NCBI GenBank assembly: GCA_016706255.1 | Contig: JADJJZ010000029.1 | Span: 372,001 to 436,000 of the forward strand | From: Bacteroidota bacterium | Lineage (GTDB): Bacteria; Bacteroidota; Bacteroidia; Chitinophagales; BACL12 | DNA length: 64,000 nucleotides | Direction: 5' to 3' | Shown: positions 42,610 to 53,299 of the stretch, piece after piece | How the letters are laid out: each line of letters begins with the position of its first letter | Numbering within the stretch: position 1 is the first letter of the stretch | The notes under the pieces: generated by a model | Databases searched by the model: none | Seen by the model: only the letters and a program-made list of their open reading frames with translations | Told to the model about the DNA's origin: nothing | Position numbers and translations under genes: made by a program

Positions 42610-43977
42610 ATGAATAAACAGCTCCTCACCATTTTTTTAACCGGCACAACCCTGTTTGCAAATGCACAAATCAATCCGGTAATTTCTGAGGTAAAAACCG
42701 ATTTCATTCAAGTTGAGGCAGACATTGCAGGTGGTTCAACAGTGGCAATTACAGAGATAAATTATAATAGTGATCCTTATAACGAGTCCAACGACTGGGT
42801 TGAATTACATAATTACGGAAATACACCAATCGACATTTCGAACTGGAAGCTGAAAGATGAAACCCCGTTTAACGCATTTAATATTCCTGCAGGAACTATA
42901 CTCGACGCTAATGAATATTTAGTGTTGGTAGAAGATATCGATACCTTTTTGATGATTCACAGCACGGTAACGAATTATATCGGAGCCTTCGGTTTTGGAT
43001 TTGATAACACCTTTGGAACGGTAAAACTGGAAGACAATGGTGGCGCTATTATTCGTCAGGTAAATTATATCGATTCCATTCCATGGCCAAAAGGCGCTGA
43101 TGGTTACGGTCCGCCACTGCAGATAATAGACGAAACAGGTGATGCAAATAATGCTGCAAACTGGCGCGCAGGTTGTGTTTTAGGCACTCCGGGCACCGGC
43201 TACTCCCCTTGCGATTATGATATTGTGGTTAGTGAAATAAATTACAACTCACTTTTGGGATATAATCCCGGCGACTGGGTTGAAATATTAAACCGTGGCA
43301 GCAGCGAGAAAGATATCAGCGGTTGGATTATGCGCGACGGTAAAACAAATAACATTTTTGTGCTACCAGCAGGTTCATCACTGAGTCCGGGCGAACGTTT
43401 GGTTGTTGCAGATAGTCTTGAATCGTTTACGGTAAAATTTCCTTCAGTAACCAATGTAGTTGGTGAACCACCATTTAGTTTTTCAAACGGTGGTGATGCA
43501 GTGCGTTTATATTTATCGACCGGAAAAATTCAATACAGTGTTCGATACAAAGATGCTCTACCCTGGCCTATTGACCCTGATGGAACCGGTTTTACATTAG
43601 AATTAGTAGATGAACCGGGTAATCCAAATGATGCAGCTTCATGGGTGGCAGGTTGTTTATATGGTTCACCGGGAAATCCGTTTGTGTTGCCTTGTCCGAA
43701 TGCAATCGACAATGTTATTCCAACCACCTTAACAGTTGGCCCGAATCCGTTTAGTAATTACATTACAGTTGTTATTGATGAAACCGTACATGCTAAAAAT
43801 GTTACAATTATGAATACGCTTGGCGAAACAATCATGCAATTACAACCGATAAATAATGCAGTTACCTGGAACAGTTTAGATGCAAGCGGAAACAAAGTTG
43901 CTGACGGCATTTATTTTATTGTGGTTACTGATGCACAAGGCCTGCAAACAACAGTCAAAGTATTGAAAGCGAATTAA
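42610..43977 (+). CDS. Secreted lamin-tail-domain protein with T9SS domain
   Basis: The 455-residue protein has a signal peptide (ending ANAQ) and two lamin-tail (LTD) domains: AITEINYNSDPYNESNDWVELHN with DISNWKLKD, and VSEINYNSLLGYNPGDWVEILN with DISGWIMRD. A C-terminal domain (LTVGPNPFSNYITV to GIYFIVVTDAQG) is a FlgD-like T9SS sorting signal. LTD domains often occur on secreted nucleases or adhesins, but no catalytic domain is present here, so an adhesive surface role is likely. Confidence 0.88.
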   Translation: MNKQLLTIFLTGTTLFANAQINPVISEVKTDFIQVEADIAGGSTVAITEINYNSDPYNESNDWVELHNYGNTPIDISNWKLKDETPFNAFNIPAGTILDANEYLVLVEDIDTFLMIHSTVTNYIGAFGFGFDNTFGTVKLEDNGGAIIRQVNYIDSIPWPKGADGYGPPLQIIDETGDANNAANWRAGCVLGTPGTGYSPCDYDIVVSEINYNSLLGYNPGDWVEILNRGSSEKDISGWIMRDGKTNNIFVLPAGSSLSPGERLVVADSLESFTVKFPSVTNVVGEPPFSFSNGGDAVRLYLSTGKIQYSVRYKDALPWPIDPDGTGFTLELVDEPGNPNDAASWVAGCLYGSPGNPFVLPCPNAIDNVIPTTLTVGPNPFSNYITVVIDETVHAKNVTIMNTLGETIMQLQPINNAVTWNSLDASGNKVADGIYFIVVTDAQGLQTTVKVLKAN

Positions 43978-43997
43978 TTTTTTTTATACCATATTTC

Positions 43998-44037
43998 AAA
44001 CAGGGCAATTCATTTTGAGTTGCCCTGTTTTTTTTGG
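43998..44037 (+). terminator. Terminator of the lamin-tail gene
   Basis: AAACAGGGCAA (43998-44008) and TTGCCCTGTTT (44020-44030) form an 11-pair stem followed by TTTTT. Confidence 0.8.
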
Positions 44038-44186
44038 TATATATGAAATTTGGTGCTGATTATCAGCTTGTTATTATCGGTTCACTAACTCATAACCACA
44101 TTTCGCCCTGAAATAATACCATTTCAATAAGTACCGCTTGCAGCATGTTTGGTGACTTGTATTTTTACATCACACAACCCACACAC

Positions 44187-46694
44187 ATGCGTAAATTAAT
44201 TACTTTAAGCAGCTTATTATTAACCCAGATTATTTGTTTTGCGCAGCAGCCGAATTTTATTTTTATTGTTGCTGATGATTTAAATGATTATATCGGTGTA
44301 TTAGGCGGACACCCGCAAGTGGAAACGCCAAATATTGACAGCCTTGCTGCTAAAGGTGTTACCTTTTTGAATGCATATTGTAATTCTCCCGGTTGTGCTC
44401 CCTCTCGCACAAGCATGTTAAGCGGTCGCGATGCGGGATATACACAAGTTTACAATAATGAAGATTACGAAAATGTTTTCAGAAATAATTTTACTGCTGC
44501 TGAAAATAATGAAGAAGTTTATACCCTTCCACAAATATTAAAAGATTCAGCAGGATATTTTACTTATGCAATAGATAAAGTTTTTCATAGTCCTGCAGAA
44601 AATGATTTTGATAAATTTAGTCCCACATGTGAACGCGATAAATCGTGGAATAAAATGGTAAATATTAATCCGGAAGAAGCCGATGTTGCTGAAATGAATA
44701 CTTATAAATTTGGCGGCACTTTTGATTTTGGCATGATACCGGATTCCATGGAACAATATATGGAAGATTATATGGCATCTGATTCCGCTGCTGCCTTTAT
44801 TCACGATTATGCAAACGGCACAATAAATACATGCGATAAACCATTTTTCCTTGCGTTAGGATTACATAAACCTCATTCCGATAAATTAATTCCGGCACAT
44901 TATTTTCCGGAATATTATTTACAAAACATTGAAGATGCAGGTGCTCAAACAATATACAACAATCCTGTTGGCGCATATCCATATAATGGTTTAGTAATGC
45001 CCCCGCAACCGGATCCGATGTTTAACGATTTTTATCAGTTACCTGAAGGTGGTCTGGCGCAAAGTTGTGCAAATATGGGCGAGGTTTACAATCAAATTAT
45101 GGATTATGTAAATGGACTTGCTGAATTACCTATAATTGACCCTGCACTTACCGAAGCAGAACGCAAAGCAATAGTTGAAGAAACTGTTCGCGCAAATTAT
45201 GTTGCATCTTATATTGCTGCAGTTCAATTTATGGATGCTATGGTTGGAAAAGTTATGACTGCATTAAATGAACATCCTGAAATAGCAGAAAATACCATTA
45301 TCATTTTCACCAGCGACAATGGATTTTCATTAGGGGAAAAAAGACATTGGACAAAATGGACCTTATGGGAAACAGATGTTCGTGTTCCACTTATAGTAGT
45401 ATATCCTGAACATGCAGAAAATCAAATTAGTAAACGTGTAGTTTCATTGCTGGATATTTATCCTACTGTTTGTGATATGGCTGCAATTAATTATCCTATA
45501 AAAGCTGATGGTAGTGCATATTTAGACGGAAATAGTTTTATCAATCTGCTCGATAATCCTGATGGCTTCAGTGCAAATGTTGCTGTGTCAACCTATCGAA
45601 AAAATGCAGGCTTTGGCTCATGTTATCCGCATTATTCGGTGCGTTCTGAAAGATTTCATTATATCCGATATCAATACAATAACAATACCGGAACCGGTGC
45701 TTGTGATGATATGTCGTTTAATATTGACGAAGAATTATACGATATTGGAATTGACAGACAAACCGACCCTTACGAATGGAAAAATCTCGCTTATGACCCT
45801 GATTATTTACCTATGAAAACTTATTTAAGTCAGTTTATTCCGGGCGGCACTTTATATAAAACTGAGCCTTATACCGTAAATATTTATTACAATGAATTGC
45901 CTTGTTTATTAGATGGCACATTACCGATACAAATGCGTACTGTTTTAATTAACACAGCATCAGAGCAGGTTGGAGCAGATGAAATCAGTAATTACACTTT
46001 TAAATGGACCAATAATTTAACAGATGAAATTCATTACGGTATAGATTATAGTTTTGATTTATCTGCAATTCCACATGAAATTTTTGAAAGTGCATCACAA
46101 GTATTTTTTTACCTGCAGGTAATTGAAAATGCCAGTGGAAATACCATAGCATTTAAATTGAAACAATTTTATTTACATCCTGAAGCTGAACCAACTGTTG
46201 CATTTCACACAATGGTTATTGACCATACAGTAACCATTACCGATGTTGAAACAACAGGCCTTTACAATACCGTTATCTGGAATTTTGGCGATGGATATAC
46301 AACAAACGATGCCAATCCCGGGCCACATACTTACAATACCGCAGGCACATTTTACATTACAGCAGAATTAGAATATGGTAACAAATGTTCAACATTTTCT
46401 ACTGCTCCGGCTATTATCGATTCCATTATTTTTAAATCAGGTATACAGGAAGCTGAATTACAATTATTTCCAAATCCAGCATCCACCCAAATAAATATTT
46501 ATAGTAATGTTTTGGATGTAGCAACAAGTATTGCCATTTTAAATGCGCTTGGTGAAACTGTTTACAATAGCAATGTTTCAGCAAATAACAATAGTATGGT
46601 AATACCGGTAAATCAGTTCATTTCGGGCATGTATGTATTAAAAATACATTACCAGGGTTACACTAAAAATAAAGTGTTTGAAGTAATTCGGTAA
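44187..46694 (+). CDS. Secreted sulfatase (iduronate-sulfatase-like) with PKD and T9SS domains
   Basis: The 835-residue protein has a signal peptide (ending CFAQ), a sulfatase domain with FIFIVADDLNDYIG and the formylglycine motif CAPSRTS (Cys70), then FFLALGLHKPHSD and FTSDNGFSLGEKRHWTKWTLWE. This matches iduronate-2-sulfatase-like members. A PKD domain (VIWNFGDGYTTND) and a T9SS sorting domain (LQLFPNPASTQINI) follow. It would cleave sulfate esters outside the cell. The ATG at 44187 gives the signal peptide; an earlier ATG at 44145 does not. Confidence 0.92.
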   Translation: MRKLITLSSLLLTQIICFAQQPNFIFIVADDLNDYIGVLGGHPQVETPNIDSLAAKGVTFLNAYCNSPGCAPSRTSMLSGRDAGYTQVYNNEDYENVFRNNFTAAENNEEVYTLPQILKDSAGYFTYAIDKVFHSPAENDFDKFSPTCERDKSWNKMVNINPEEADVAEMNTYKFGGTFDFGMIPDSMEQYMEDYMASDSAAAFIHDYANGTINTCDKPFFLALGLHKPHSDKLIPAHYFPEYYLQNIEDAGAQTIYNNPVGAYPYNGLVMPPQPDPMFNDFYQLPEGGLAQSCANMGEVYNQIMDYVNGLAELPIIDPALTEAERKAIVEETVRANYVASYIAAVQFMDAMVGKVMTALNEHPEIAENTIIIFTSDNGFSLGEKRHWTKWTLWETDVRVPLIVVYPEHAENQISKRVVSLLDIYPTVCDMAAINYPIKADGSAYLDGNSFINLLDNPDGFSANVAVSTYRKNAGFGSCYPHYSVRSERFHYIRYQYNNNTGTGACDDMSFNIDEELYDIGIDRQTDPYEWKNLAYDPDYLPMKTYLSQFIPGGTLYKTEPYTVNIYYNELPCLLDGTLPIQMRTVLINTASEQVGADEISNYTFKWTNNLTDEIHYGIDYSFDLSAIPHEIFESASQVFFYLQVIENASGNTIAFKLKQFYLHPEAEPTVAFHTMVIDHTVTITDVETTGLYNTVIWNFGDGYTTNDANPGPHTYNTAGTFYITAELEYGNKCSTFSTAPAIIDSIIFKSGIQEAELQLFPNPASTQINIYSNVLDVATSIAILNALGETVYNSNVSANNNSMVIPVNQFISGMYVLKIHYQGYTKNKVFEVIR

Positions 46695-46703
46695 AACTTA
46701 TTC

Positions 46704-47987
46704 CTAAAAATAGAACGAATAATTACCACCTTCGAACCTTGGGTTTACAACATTATTGTAGATACTACCGAATGTGTAGCTTAATCCGAAAAAGGTGTAA
46801 AAATTATAATCGGTTTGGCGTTCGGTTAATTGTAATAAAATTTCTTCGTCGGTAAGTTCCCCTTTAGGTAAATTGATTTGATCGTTTACGAGGTCATAGG
46901 TGAAAAATCCATTTAATGTTAATCCTTCAATGATACTCCAGTTAATTGAAGCGAAACAGCCTGCACTGTTTTTAGATAAATCGTGAAAGTAATTGGAACC
47001 ATTTATCCCCAATGCAATTGAGCCCCATTTTTGTTTTAAAGATAAACTTACATCCAGGCGGTTACGCAATAACAAATCAGTTGTTTTATCATAGATGGTT
47101 GAATCGGTATAATCACTATATTCAGGACCTATTTTGTAAAAAAATGTCAATAATTTAGTCGTTGAACTCGAATAAGGAAACACATTATACTCTACTGCCG
47201 GAGAAACATTAATAGATGCATCATAGTTACTATATGTACTGGCATCATAATTTATCTCTCCACCAATCGACCAGTGTTCATTAAGACTGTTAACTATTGA
47301 AAATGATGCATAAGAACCATCATTGTTGCTTTTATAGATATCTCCATCACCAAAATCAAAAGTTTCATCATTGCCATATGCGCCTAATGATGCACCTATT
47401 TTCCATTCTTCAGTTACTTTATTTGCACTGAGTGAACCTGATAAATTATAAAATTGGTAGTTAGAAGTTAGGTTAATATTTCCATAAGCACTTATTCCAT
47501 AAACCCAACCATTCCATTTATCATCAGTTTGTTTTTCGGCACTGGTAGCCGCTACATTTGAGGTTATGGTAACGGGAATTTCTGTAGACTTTTTTGCAAC
47601 ATAAGGCATTAAACCCATTTTCATATACAACACCAACCCTGACCTGCGTTCGTCTTCAGTATTGTTGGTATTATCAAAAAAATGTAAGGTGTCATTTTTA
47701 CCGGCAAATTCATTCTGCCCCAAAAAAAACAATGTAAAATCGTTACCACCGCTGCCGGTAGTCTGACTCGTCATCATTAAATGAACATCTGCAGCAAAAC
47801 GATCGCGAACATAATTCACATATGGAATTTCTGTTTTGATATATTCACTGTAAAATCCCAAGCCATCTAAATAGAGGTTCAGGTAATTTTTGTTAATAGT
47901 GTCTGTTGGTGTTGAAAGTGTATCTGTTGTTTGTGCTTTAAGAGAAACAGAAAAAATAAGAAGGAGGCTAATCAGGTAATATTTCAT
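46704..47987 (-). CDS. Outer-membrane beta-barrel protein, unknown
   Basis: The 427-residue protein has a signal peptide (ending LKAQ) and amphipathic strands throughout, ending in Phe (GGNYSFYF), a usual outer-membrane barrel end. Strands such as WKIGASLGAYG and HWSIGGEINYDAS alternate well. No family was identified. It converges on the second sulfatase (nine-base gap) and may not be related to it. Confidence 0.65.
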   Translation of the reverse strand: MKYYLISLLLIFSVSLKAQTTDTLSTPTDTINKNYLNLYLDGLGFYSEYIKTEIPYVNYVRDRFAADVHLMMTSQTTGSGGNDFTLFFLGQNEFAGKNDTLHFFDNTNNTEDERRSGLVLYMKMGLMPYVAKKSTEIPVTITSNVAATSAEKQTDDKWNGWVYGISAYGNINLTSNYQFYNLSGSLSANKVTEEWKIGASLGAYGNDETFDFGDGDIYKSNNDGSYASFSIVNSLNEHWSIGGEINYDASTYSNYDASINVSPAVEYNVFPYSSSTTKLLTFFYKIGPEYSDYTDSTIYDKTTDLLLRNRLDVSLSLKQKWGSIALGINGSNYFHDLSKNSAGCFASINWSIIEGLTLNGFFTYDLVNDQINLPKGELTDEEILLQLTERQTDYNFYTFFGLSYTFGSIYNNVVNPRFEGGNYSFYF

Positions 47988-48011
47988 ATGTAAATTTTGG
48001 TCTTGCTGTTT

Positions 48012-48491
48012 TTATATAAAGTTTTGCATCCAGGTTTCAGCCAATTTTGTTTTGAAACCGGAATCAAATGTTTGTTTAGTTTGTACTAAAGGGTCGTAAA
48101 CAATAGTATCGGGTGTAATTGTGCCATTCTGTAATTGTTCCTGTAATTCTGATAAGCTAATTGTGGAAATTCCTTGTGGCGACTGATAATTAATAATAGT
48201 GCGGTTAAATAATTCAATATTAAATTCTTTTTCCAGTGATTTAATAAAATGTACAGAGGTATCAATAGAACATCCGGAAGCAGAAGTATGGGTTTCATCT
48301 ACCATCAACATAATAAAACGGTCCTCCACTACCCTGCCTGCTGCAAGTAATTGTTTGTTATGAGCAGTCCATTGAACGGCAAAGGCGTTTAATTTATTAT
48401 TTAATATGTCAACTTCCTCATGAGTAAATGGGCGAGTTGACTGATAAATCCAAACTTTAGATATTGCCGAAAAAGATGCTAATTGTTGCAT
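48012..48491 (-). CDS. Conserved hypothetical protein
   Basis: The 159-residue soluble protein (SKVWIYQSTRPFTHEEVDIL, FIMLMVDETHTSASGCSIDTSVHFI) belongs to a well-conserved Bacteroidota family, as I recall often labelled ABC transporter ATPase although no Walker motif is present. The ATG at 48491 matches the usual start; another ATG is at 48512. Function is unknown. The same-strand HdrB-like gene ends 60 bases upstream. Confidence 0.7.
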   Translation of the reverse strand: MQQLASFSAISKVWIYQSTRPFTHEEVDILNNKLNAFAVQWTAHNKQLLAAGRVVEDRFIMLMVDETHTSASGCSIDTSVHFIKSLEKEFNIELFNRTIINYQSPQGISTISLSELQEQLQNGTITPDTIVYDPLVQTKQTFDSGFKTKLAETWMQNFI

Positions 48492-48554
48492 AAAAGATAA
48501 ATTGATAGACACGTGAAAGTACTATAGGTTACAAAAAGGCTATAAAAAATATCA

Positions 48555-49355
48555 TTATTCGAATAAATGATTTGCCATGGCAATTAGTTCCGCCACGTCA
48601 AACACTTTTACTTCGTCTTCTTTGTTCTTATTTTTTACACCATCGGTCATCATGGTATTACAAAACGGACATGCACTGGCAATAATGTCGGGTTTAACCT
48701 CAAGTGCTTGTTCAGTGCGCTCCACATTAATTTCTTTACTGCCATGTTCCGCTTCTTTCCACATTTGTGCACCACCGGCACCACAACATAAGCCGCGTGA
48801 TTTGCAGGATTTCATTTCGGTGAGTTCACTATCCAGTTTTTCTAAAACGACACGTGGAGCTTCATAAATATTATTGGCGCGACCTAAATAACAGGAGTCG
48901 TGGTAAGTAATTCTTTTCCCTTTAAAAGCCCCGCCCTCAACTTTTAGTTTACCTTCATCGATAAGTTGCTGCAGAAATGAAGTATGATGCATTACTTCAT
49001 AGGAACCGCCTAATTCAGGGTATTCATTTTTTAATATATTAAAACAATGGGGACAAGTAGTCACAATTTTTTTAATGCCATAACCATTCAAAACAGCGAT
49101 ATTATTTGCCGCAAGCATTTGAAATAAAAATTCGTTACCTGCTCTGCGTGCAGGGTCGCCGGTGCAGCCTTCTTCAGTTCCCAAAACGGCAAATTTTACA
49201 CCTGTGCTGTTTAATATACGAACAAATGCACCTGTAATTTTTTTTGCCCTGTCGTCGAAACTACCTGCACATCCAACCCAAAACAACACTTCCGGTGATT
49301 CACCATTGGCAAACATTTCTGCAACTGTGGTTACTGATTTTATATTTTCTACCAT
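48555..49355 (-). CDS. HdrB-like (CCG-domain) iron-sulfur protein
   Basis: The 266-residue protein has two cysteine-rich CCG domains: an early WVGCAGSFDDR with CPHCFNILKNEYP, and a later CCGAGGAQMW with SACPFCNTMM. These match the HdrB/GlpC/LutA family, which binds a special iron-sulfur cluster. It is followed upstream on the same strand by an HdrC-like membrane protein, making a two-subunit electron-transfer complex. Bacteroidota carry this pair widely; the electron donor and acceptor are not established. Confidence 0.87.
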   Translation of the reverse strand: MVENIKSVTTVAEMFANGESPEVLFWVGCAGSFDDRAKKITGAFVRILNSTGVKFAVLGTEEGCTGDPARRAGNEFLFQMLAANNIAVLNGYGIKKIVTTCPHCFNILKNEYPELGGSYEVMHHTSFLQQLIDEGKLKVEGGAFKGKRITYHDSCYLGRANNIYEAPRVVLEKLDSELTEMKSCKSRGLCCGAGGAQMWKEAEHGSKEINVERTEQALEVKPDIIASACPFCNTMMTDGVKNKNKEDEVKVFDVAELIAMANHLFE

Positions 49356-49480
49356 ATCACGAATTCCTTTTTACTAATTTGCAGGTAATTATATTTTTTT
49401 ATCGTTTTATTATTTTACCCGCAGGTATAAATTGATTTTATTCAAGTGTTATTTTTTAGTTTAACACCATATCATGTTTT

Positions 49481-50794
49481 TTAAACTTCACTTTTCCAAT
49501 TTAATCTGTCTGCCGGATTAAACTGCCAAGGTGCCTGATTATTTTCCATATTATTAAACATCATATTCCATTCCTGAGGCGCATTACTTTGTTCCATAAT
49601 GGTATAACGTCGCAATTCGAGAATAATACTTAACGGGTTAATATTCACAGGACATTCTTCAACACATGCATTACAAGTTGTGCATGCACGAATTTCTTCA
49701 ACGCTGATATAATCGCCCAATAAACTTTTATTGTCTTTAAAATCAGGTCCGTTTACTTTTAAATTATTTCCAACCTCTTCCAATCGGTCGCGTGTATCCA
49801 TCATTATTTTACGCGGTGATAATAATTTACCGGTAATGTTGGCCGGACAAGCTGCAGTACATCTTCCACATTCTGTGCACGAATAAGCGTCCATTAAATG
49901 TTTCCAGGTTAAATCGGTTACATCTTTAGCACCAAAAGCAGCAGGAGGATTTTCAATAGCCGTTACCTGAGCAGCAGGGTCAAGCATTGTTTTAACCTCA
50001 TTCATAATTACAGGCATATTTTCCATTTTACCTTTATCCATAAAACGTACATAATACGAATTTGGAAAAGCTAGAATAATATGCAGGTGTTTTGAATAAG
50101 GAATATAATTCAGGAAAAATAAAATGCCCACAATATGTATCCACCAAGCGGTACGTTCAATGGCAATTAAGGTATCAGTACCCATTCCTAAAAACAGGTT
50201 AGAAGTATATTGTGCAACTAATAAATTTCCGGTGCTGTGATAATGTGCTGCACCTAATTGTTGTAAACGAAAATCGGTGGCATTCATGGTTAAAATTGCT
50301 GTCACCAAAATAATTTCCATCAACAAAATAAAATTCGCATCCTTAAATGGCCAACCTTTTAATTCAGGTTGATTTAATCGTTTCAGTTTCATTACATTTC
50401 TTCTCCATAAAAATGCAAAAGTGGCAATCAAAGCAAGTAATGATAATAATTCGATTACACTAATCATGAACGTATAAAAACCACCGAGATAAGGCGCAAA
50501 AAAACGATGTGAACCGCTGATACCATCCACAATTATCTCTAAAACTTCAATATTTACAATTACAAAACTTACATAAATAAACAGGTGTAAAACGGCAGGT
50601 AAAGGCTTTTTGAACATTTTTTTCTGGCCCAAGGCAAATAAGGCCATATGTTTCCATCTGCGGCCGGGCTGGTCAGTTAAATCTTCTTTTCTACCCAAAA
50701 AAATATTTTTCCTGATAGCGAGAAATTTCCGGGTTGCCAGCCAGGCTGAAACTCCGAATATTAAAGCAAAAACAACCTGCAAAACGATCTCCAT
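49481..50794 (-). CDS. HdrC-like membrane iron-sulfur oxidoreductase
   Basis: The 437-residue protein has five or six membrane helices in its N-terminal half (from VLQVVFALIFGVSAW), similar to a nitrate-reductase-gamma-type haem-b anchor, and two 4Fe-4S motifs, CTECGRCTAACP and CTTCNACVEECPV. It would pass electrons between the membrane and the HdrB-like subunit 125 bases downstream. The ATG at 50794 fits the first helix; a longer reading to 50944 would run over the divergent protease start. Confidence 0.87.
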   Translation of the reverse strand: MEIVLQVVFALIFGVSAWLATRKFLAIRKNIFLGRKEDLTDQPGRRWKHMALFALGQKKMFKKPLPAVLHLFIYVSFVIVNIEVLEIIVDGISGSHRFFAPYLGGFYTFMISVIELLSLLALIATFAFLWRRNVMKLKRLNQPELKGWPFKDANFILLMEIILVTAILTMNATDFRLQQLGAAHYHSTGNLLVAQYTSNLFLGMGTDTLIAIERTAWWIHIVGILFFLNYIPYSKHLHIILAFPNSYYVRFMDKGKMENMPVIMNEVKTMLDPAAQVTAIENPPAAFGAKDVTDLTWKHLMDAYSCTECGRCTAACPANITGKLLSPRKIMMDTRDRLEEVGNNLKVNGPDFKDNKSLLGDYISVEEIRACTTCNACVEECPVNINPLSIILELRRYTIMEQSNAPQEWNMMFNNMENNQAPWQFNPADRLNWKSEV

Positions 50795-50861
50795 TACCTC
50801 TTTTTTAATGGTTGCTAAATTAAGTGTAATTTTATCACTGTAAAAATTAACAATCAACATC

Positions 50862-53297
50862 ATGCGTTTCAGGCTGCTAATTTTATTGACGTTGTTTGGA
50901 AGCTTAACGCTCCATGCACAAAACCGCACACAAAACCGACTCACGTTATCTGCAAAACATGCTGTAGACCAGGCCCTGCCAAGCCAGTTACTACCTGTTT
51001 TAATTCAGGGAAATGTGGGAGAAATTCGCAATTTTCTCGGCTCCACCAACGGGCATTATAAATTTAGTGCAGGCAATATTGTTTCAGCAGAACTCAGTGT
51101 CGCTGATATTTTATTACTAAACAGAAGCGGAATTGCCCAATTAATCGATATTCCAACGGAAAATCTGCAATTGCTGAATGATGTGATGCTGATTCATAAT
51201 AATGTCGATTCTGCCTATCAGGGCATCTGGCCATTGGCTCAAGGATACGATGGCACGGGCGTTGTAGTCGGTATTATTGATGCACCTTTCGACATAGCAC
51301 ATGGCGATTTTAATGATGCAGATGGCCATTCCCGCATCAAATACGTTTGGGACCAAAACCTGACCGGAACGCCACCTGCACCTTATACTTACGGTATTGA
51401 ATGCGACAGTGCAATGATTGCCAACGGAACCTGCCCTAGCACAGATCCTGATGAGCAAAATTACAGTCATGGCTCAGGTGTAACCGGTGTTGCTGCCTCT
51501 AGTGGAATGGCAAGCGGTCACTACCGTGGTGTGGCACCAAATGCAGACCTGGTGCTGGTTTCCATGAATTTTGCGACTGATTTTAATACAACAATAACTG
51601 ATGCAATTGCCTACATTTATGAAAAAGCTAACGACCTCGGAAAACCGTGTGTAATCAACACTTCACTGGGTTTATATGCCGGCTCACACGATGGCAGCGA
51701 CTTAACGGCCCAGCTTATTGATGCCATGATAACCGAACAAAACGGCCGTGCACTAGTTGCTGCAGCCGGAAATGCCGGAAATTTTGCCTTCCATTTGGGT
51801 TATGATGTTACCGCTACCGAGCAATTTACCTGGTTTAAAAAACTGAGTTATGCCACCCTAGCTTATTTTCAATTATGGGCAGATGAGGCCGAGTTTAACA
51901 CAGTTAATTTCCGCATAAGTGCTGATGATCCTGCAACTTGGGCCGATAAAGGCAGCACACCTATATACAACATGTTAAGCGATTTCAATTTTGATGATGA
52001 TATTCTCGATTCTGTCTCCTACACCATTCCGGGTGCCGGCGATGTGAAAATTTATGCCCAAAAAATTGATGGATTATACCAATTGGAATTTGTAATTACA
52101 CCAACAGTTACTTCCTACTACTGGCGATTCAGCACTTCCGGAAGCGGACATTTTGATATTTGGAGTGCAGAAGCAACTACAGGATATTCCAATTATGTTA
52201 CAACCGGCTTACCTGATGCAGGTGTTTTACCGGAAATTGTAAATTATAAAAGTCCGAATACCGACCAATCCATTGTAAGTAGCTGGCAATGTTTAGATAA
52301 TGTAATTACCGTTGGTAGTTATGTTAATCGTGATACCATGACAAATTATTATGGTGACAATCCGCCGCTGGTTGATGTGGTTGGTGCTTTATATGTTTCA
52401 TCTAGTCACGGACCAACACGCGATAATCGCATTAAACCTGATATCTGTGCTCCGGGAGCAAGAGTATTATCAACGGCAGCTTCTATTTTAACCAATTGGT
52501 TAATTGAAGAAGGTGCAGCAAATTATATGGCGCAGGACGGTCAACATTATTTATATAATGGCACTTCATTTTCATCACCTGCCGTAGCAGGAATTGTTGC
52601 CTTGTATTTACAAAAAAATCCAAATGCAACTGCTGCAGAAATACGAGATGCCATGATTACGCAAGCAAGAAGTGATGCATTTACCGGAACAGAATTACCG
52701 GATAATTTATGGGGTTACGGAAAAGCAGATGCGTTCAGAATGTTAACCGGTAGTTGGGGTTGCGGACCTGATGATTATTTGAATGCACCTGAAAATGTTG
52801 TTGCAACAATGTTCACGGCAACTAAAATTAAACTGGACTGGGATTTAATTCCCAATGCTGCCGGTTATCAGATTTATTATAAACCAACAGGTGGCGCTGC
52901 TTTAAAAAGTAAAGCATTATCTAATACCAAAACATTAAGCGGATTAACACCAAACACAACTTATACCATTAAAGTAAGAGCATTTTGTGAAGGTATGGGA
53001 TTCAGCAACTGGAGTGAAACGATTACAGTAACAACAGCACCGTTTAAATCGGCTGAAACGGAAGAAAAATTAATAACCGTTTACCCTAACCCTGCAGGAA
53101 ATGTTTTACATATAGATGGATTAAAAGCCGGTTCACAAATTTCTTTAATTAACGCATTAGGCGAATTAATGAGTACAATAACAATTGCAGATGCTACTGT
53201 TTCAATAAACACCGGTAACTTTGCCAATGGCATTTACCAGTTAGTTATTTTGGAAGATGGCATTATTTCTACACAAAAAATTATGGTAGTACATTAA
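50862..53297 (+). CDS. Secreted subtilisin-like S8 protease with T9SS domain
   Basis: The 811-residue protein has a signal peptide (ending LHAQ) and the S8 triad: Asp140 in VVVGIIDAPFD, His203 in YSHGSGVTG, and Ser in NGTSFSSPAVAG near residue 570. A large insert lies between His and Ser. A fibronectin type III domain (about 640-735) and a T9SS sorting domain (ITVYPNPAGNVLHI) follow. It is an extracellular endopeptidase. No inhibitor propeptide was clearly identified beyond residues 20-100. Confidence 0.92.
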   Translation: MRFRLLILLTLFGSLTLHAQNRTQNRLTLSAKHAVDQALPSQLLPVLIQGNVGEIRNFLGSTNGHYKFSAGNIVSAELSVADILLLNRSGIAQLIDIPTENLQLLNDVMLIHNNVDSAYQGIWPLAQGYDGTGVVVGIIDAPFDIAHGDFNDADGHSRIKYVWDQNLTGTPPAPYTYGIECDSAMIANGTCPSTDPDEQNYSHGSGVTGVAASSGMASGHYRGVAPNADLVLVSMNFATDFNTTITDAIAYIYEKANDLGKPCVINTSLGLYAGSHDGSDLTAQLIDAMITEQNGRALVAAAGNAGNFAFHLGYDVTATEQFTWFKKLSYATLAYFQLWADEAEFNTVNFRISADDPATWADKGSTPIYNMLSDFNFDDDILDSVSYTIPGAGDVKIYAQKIDGLYQLEFVITPTVTSYYWRFSTSGSGHFDIWSAEATTGYSNYVTTGLPDAGVLPEIVNYKSPNTDQSIVSSWQCLDNVITVGSYVNRDTMTNYYGDNPPLVDVVGALYVSSSHGPTRDNRIKPDICAPGARVLSTAASILTNWLIEEGAANYMAQDGQHYLYNGTSFSSPAVAGIVALYLQKNPNATAAEIRDAMITQARSDAFTGTELPDNLWGYGKADAFRMLTGSWGCGPDDYLNAPENVVATMFTATKIKLDWDLIPNAAGYQIYYKPTGGAALKSKALSNTKTLSGLTPNTTYTIKVRAFCEGMGFSNWSETITVTTAPFKSAETEEKLITVYPNPAGNVLHIDGLKAGSQISLINALGELMSTITIADATVSINTGNFANGIYQLVILEDGIISTQKIMVVH

Positions 53298-53299
53298 AT

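Noticed and set aside
50795..50944. Extended N-terminus of the HdrC-like protein
   Set aside because: It adds a non-membrane segment unlike the family and overlaps the divergent protease gene.
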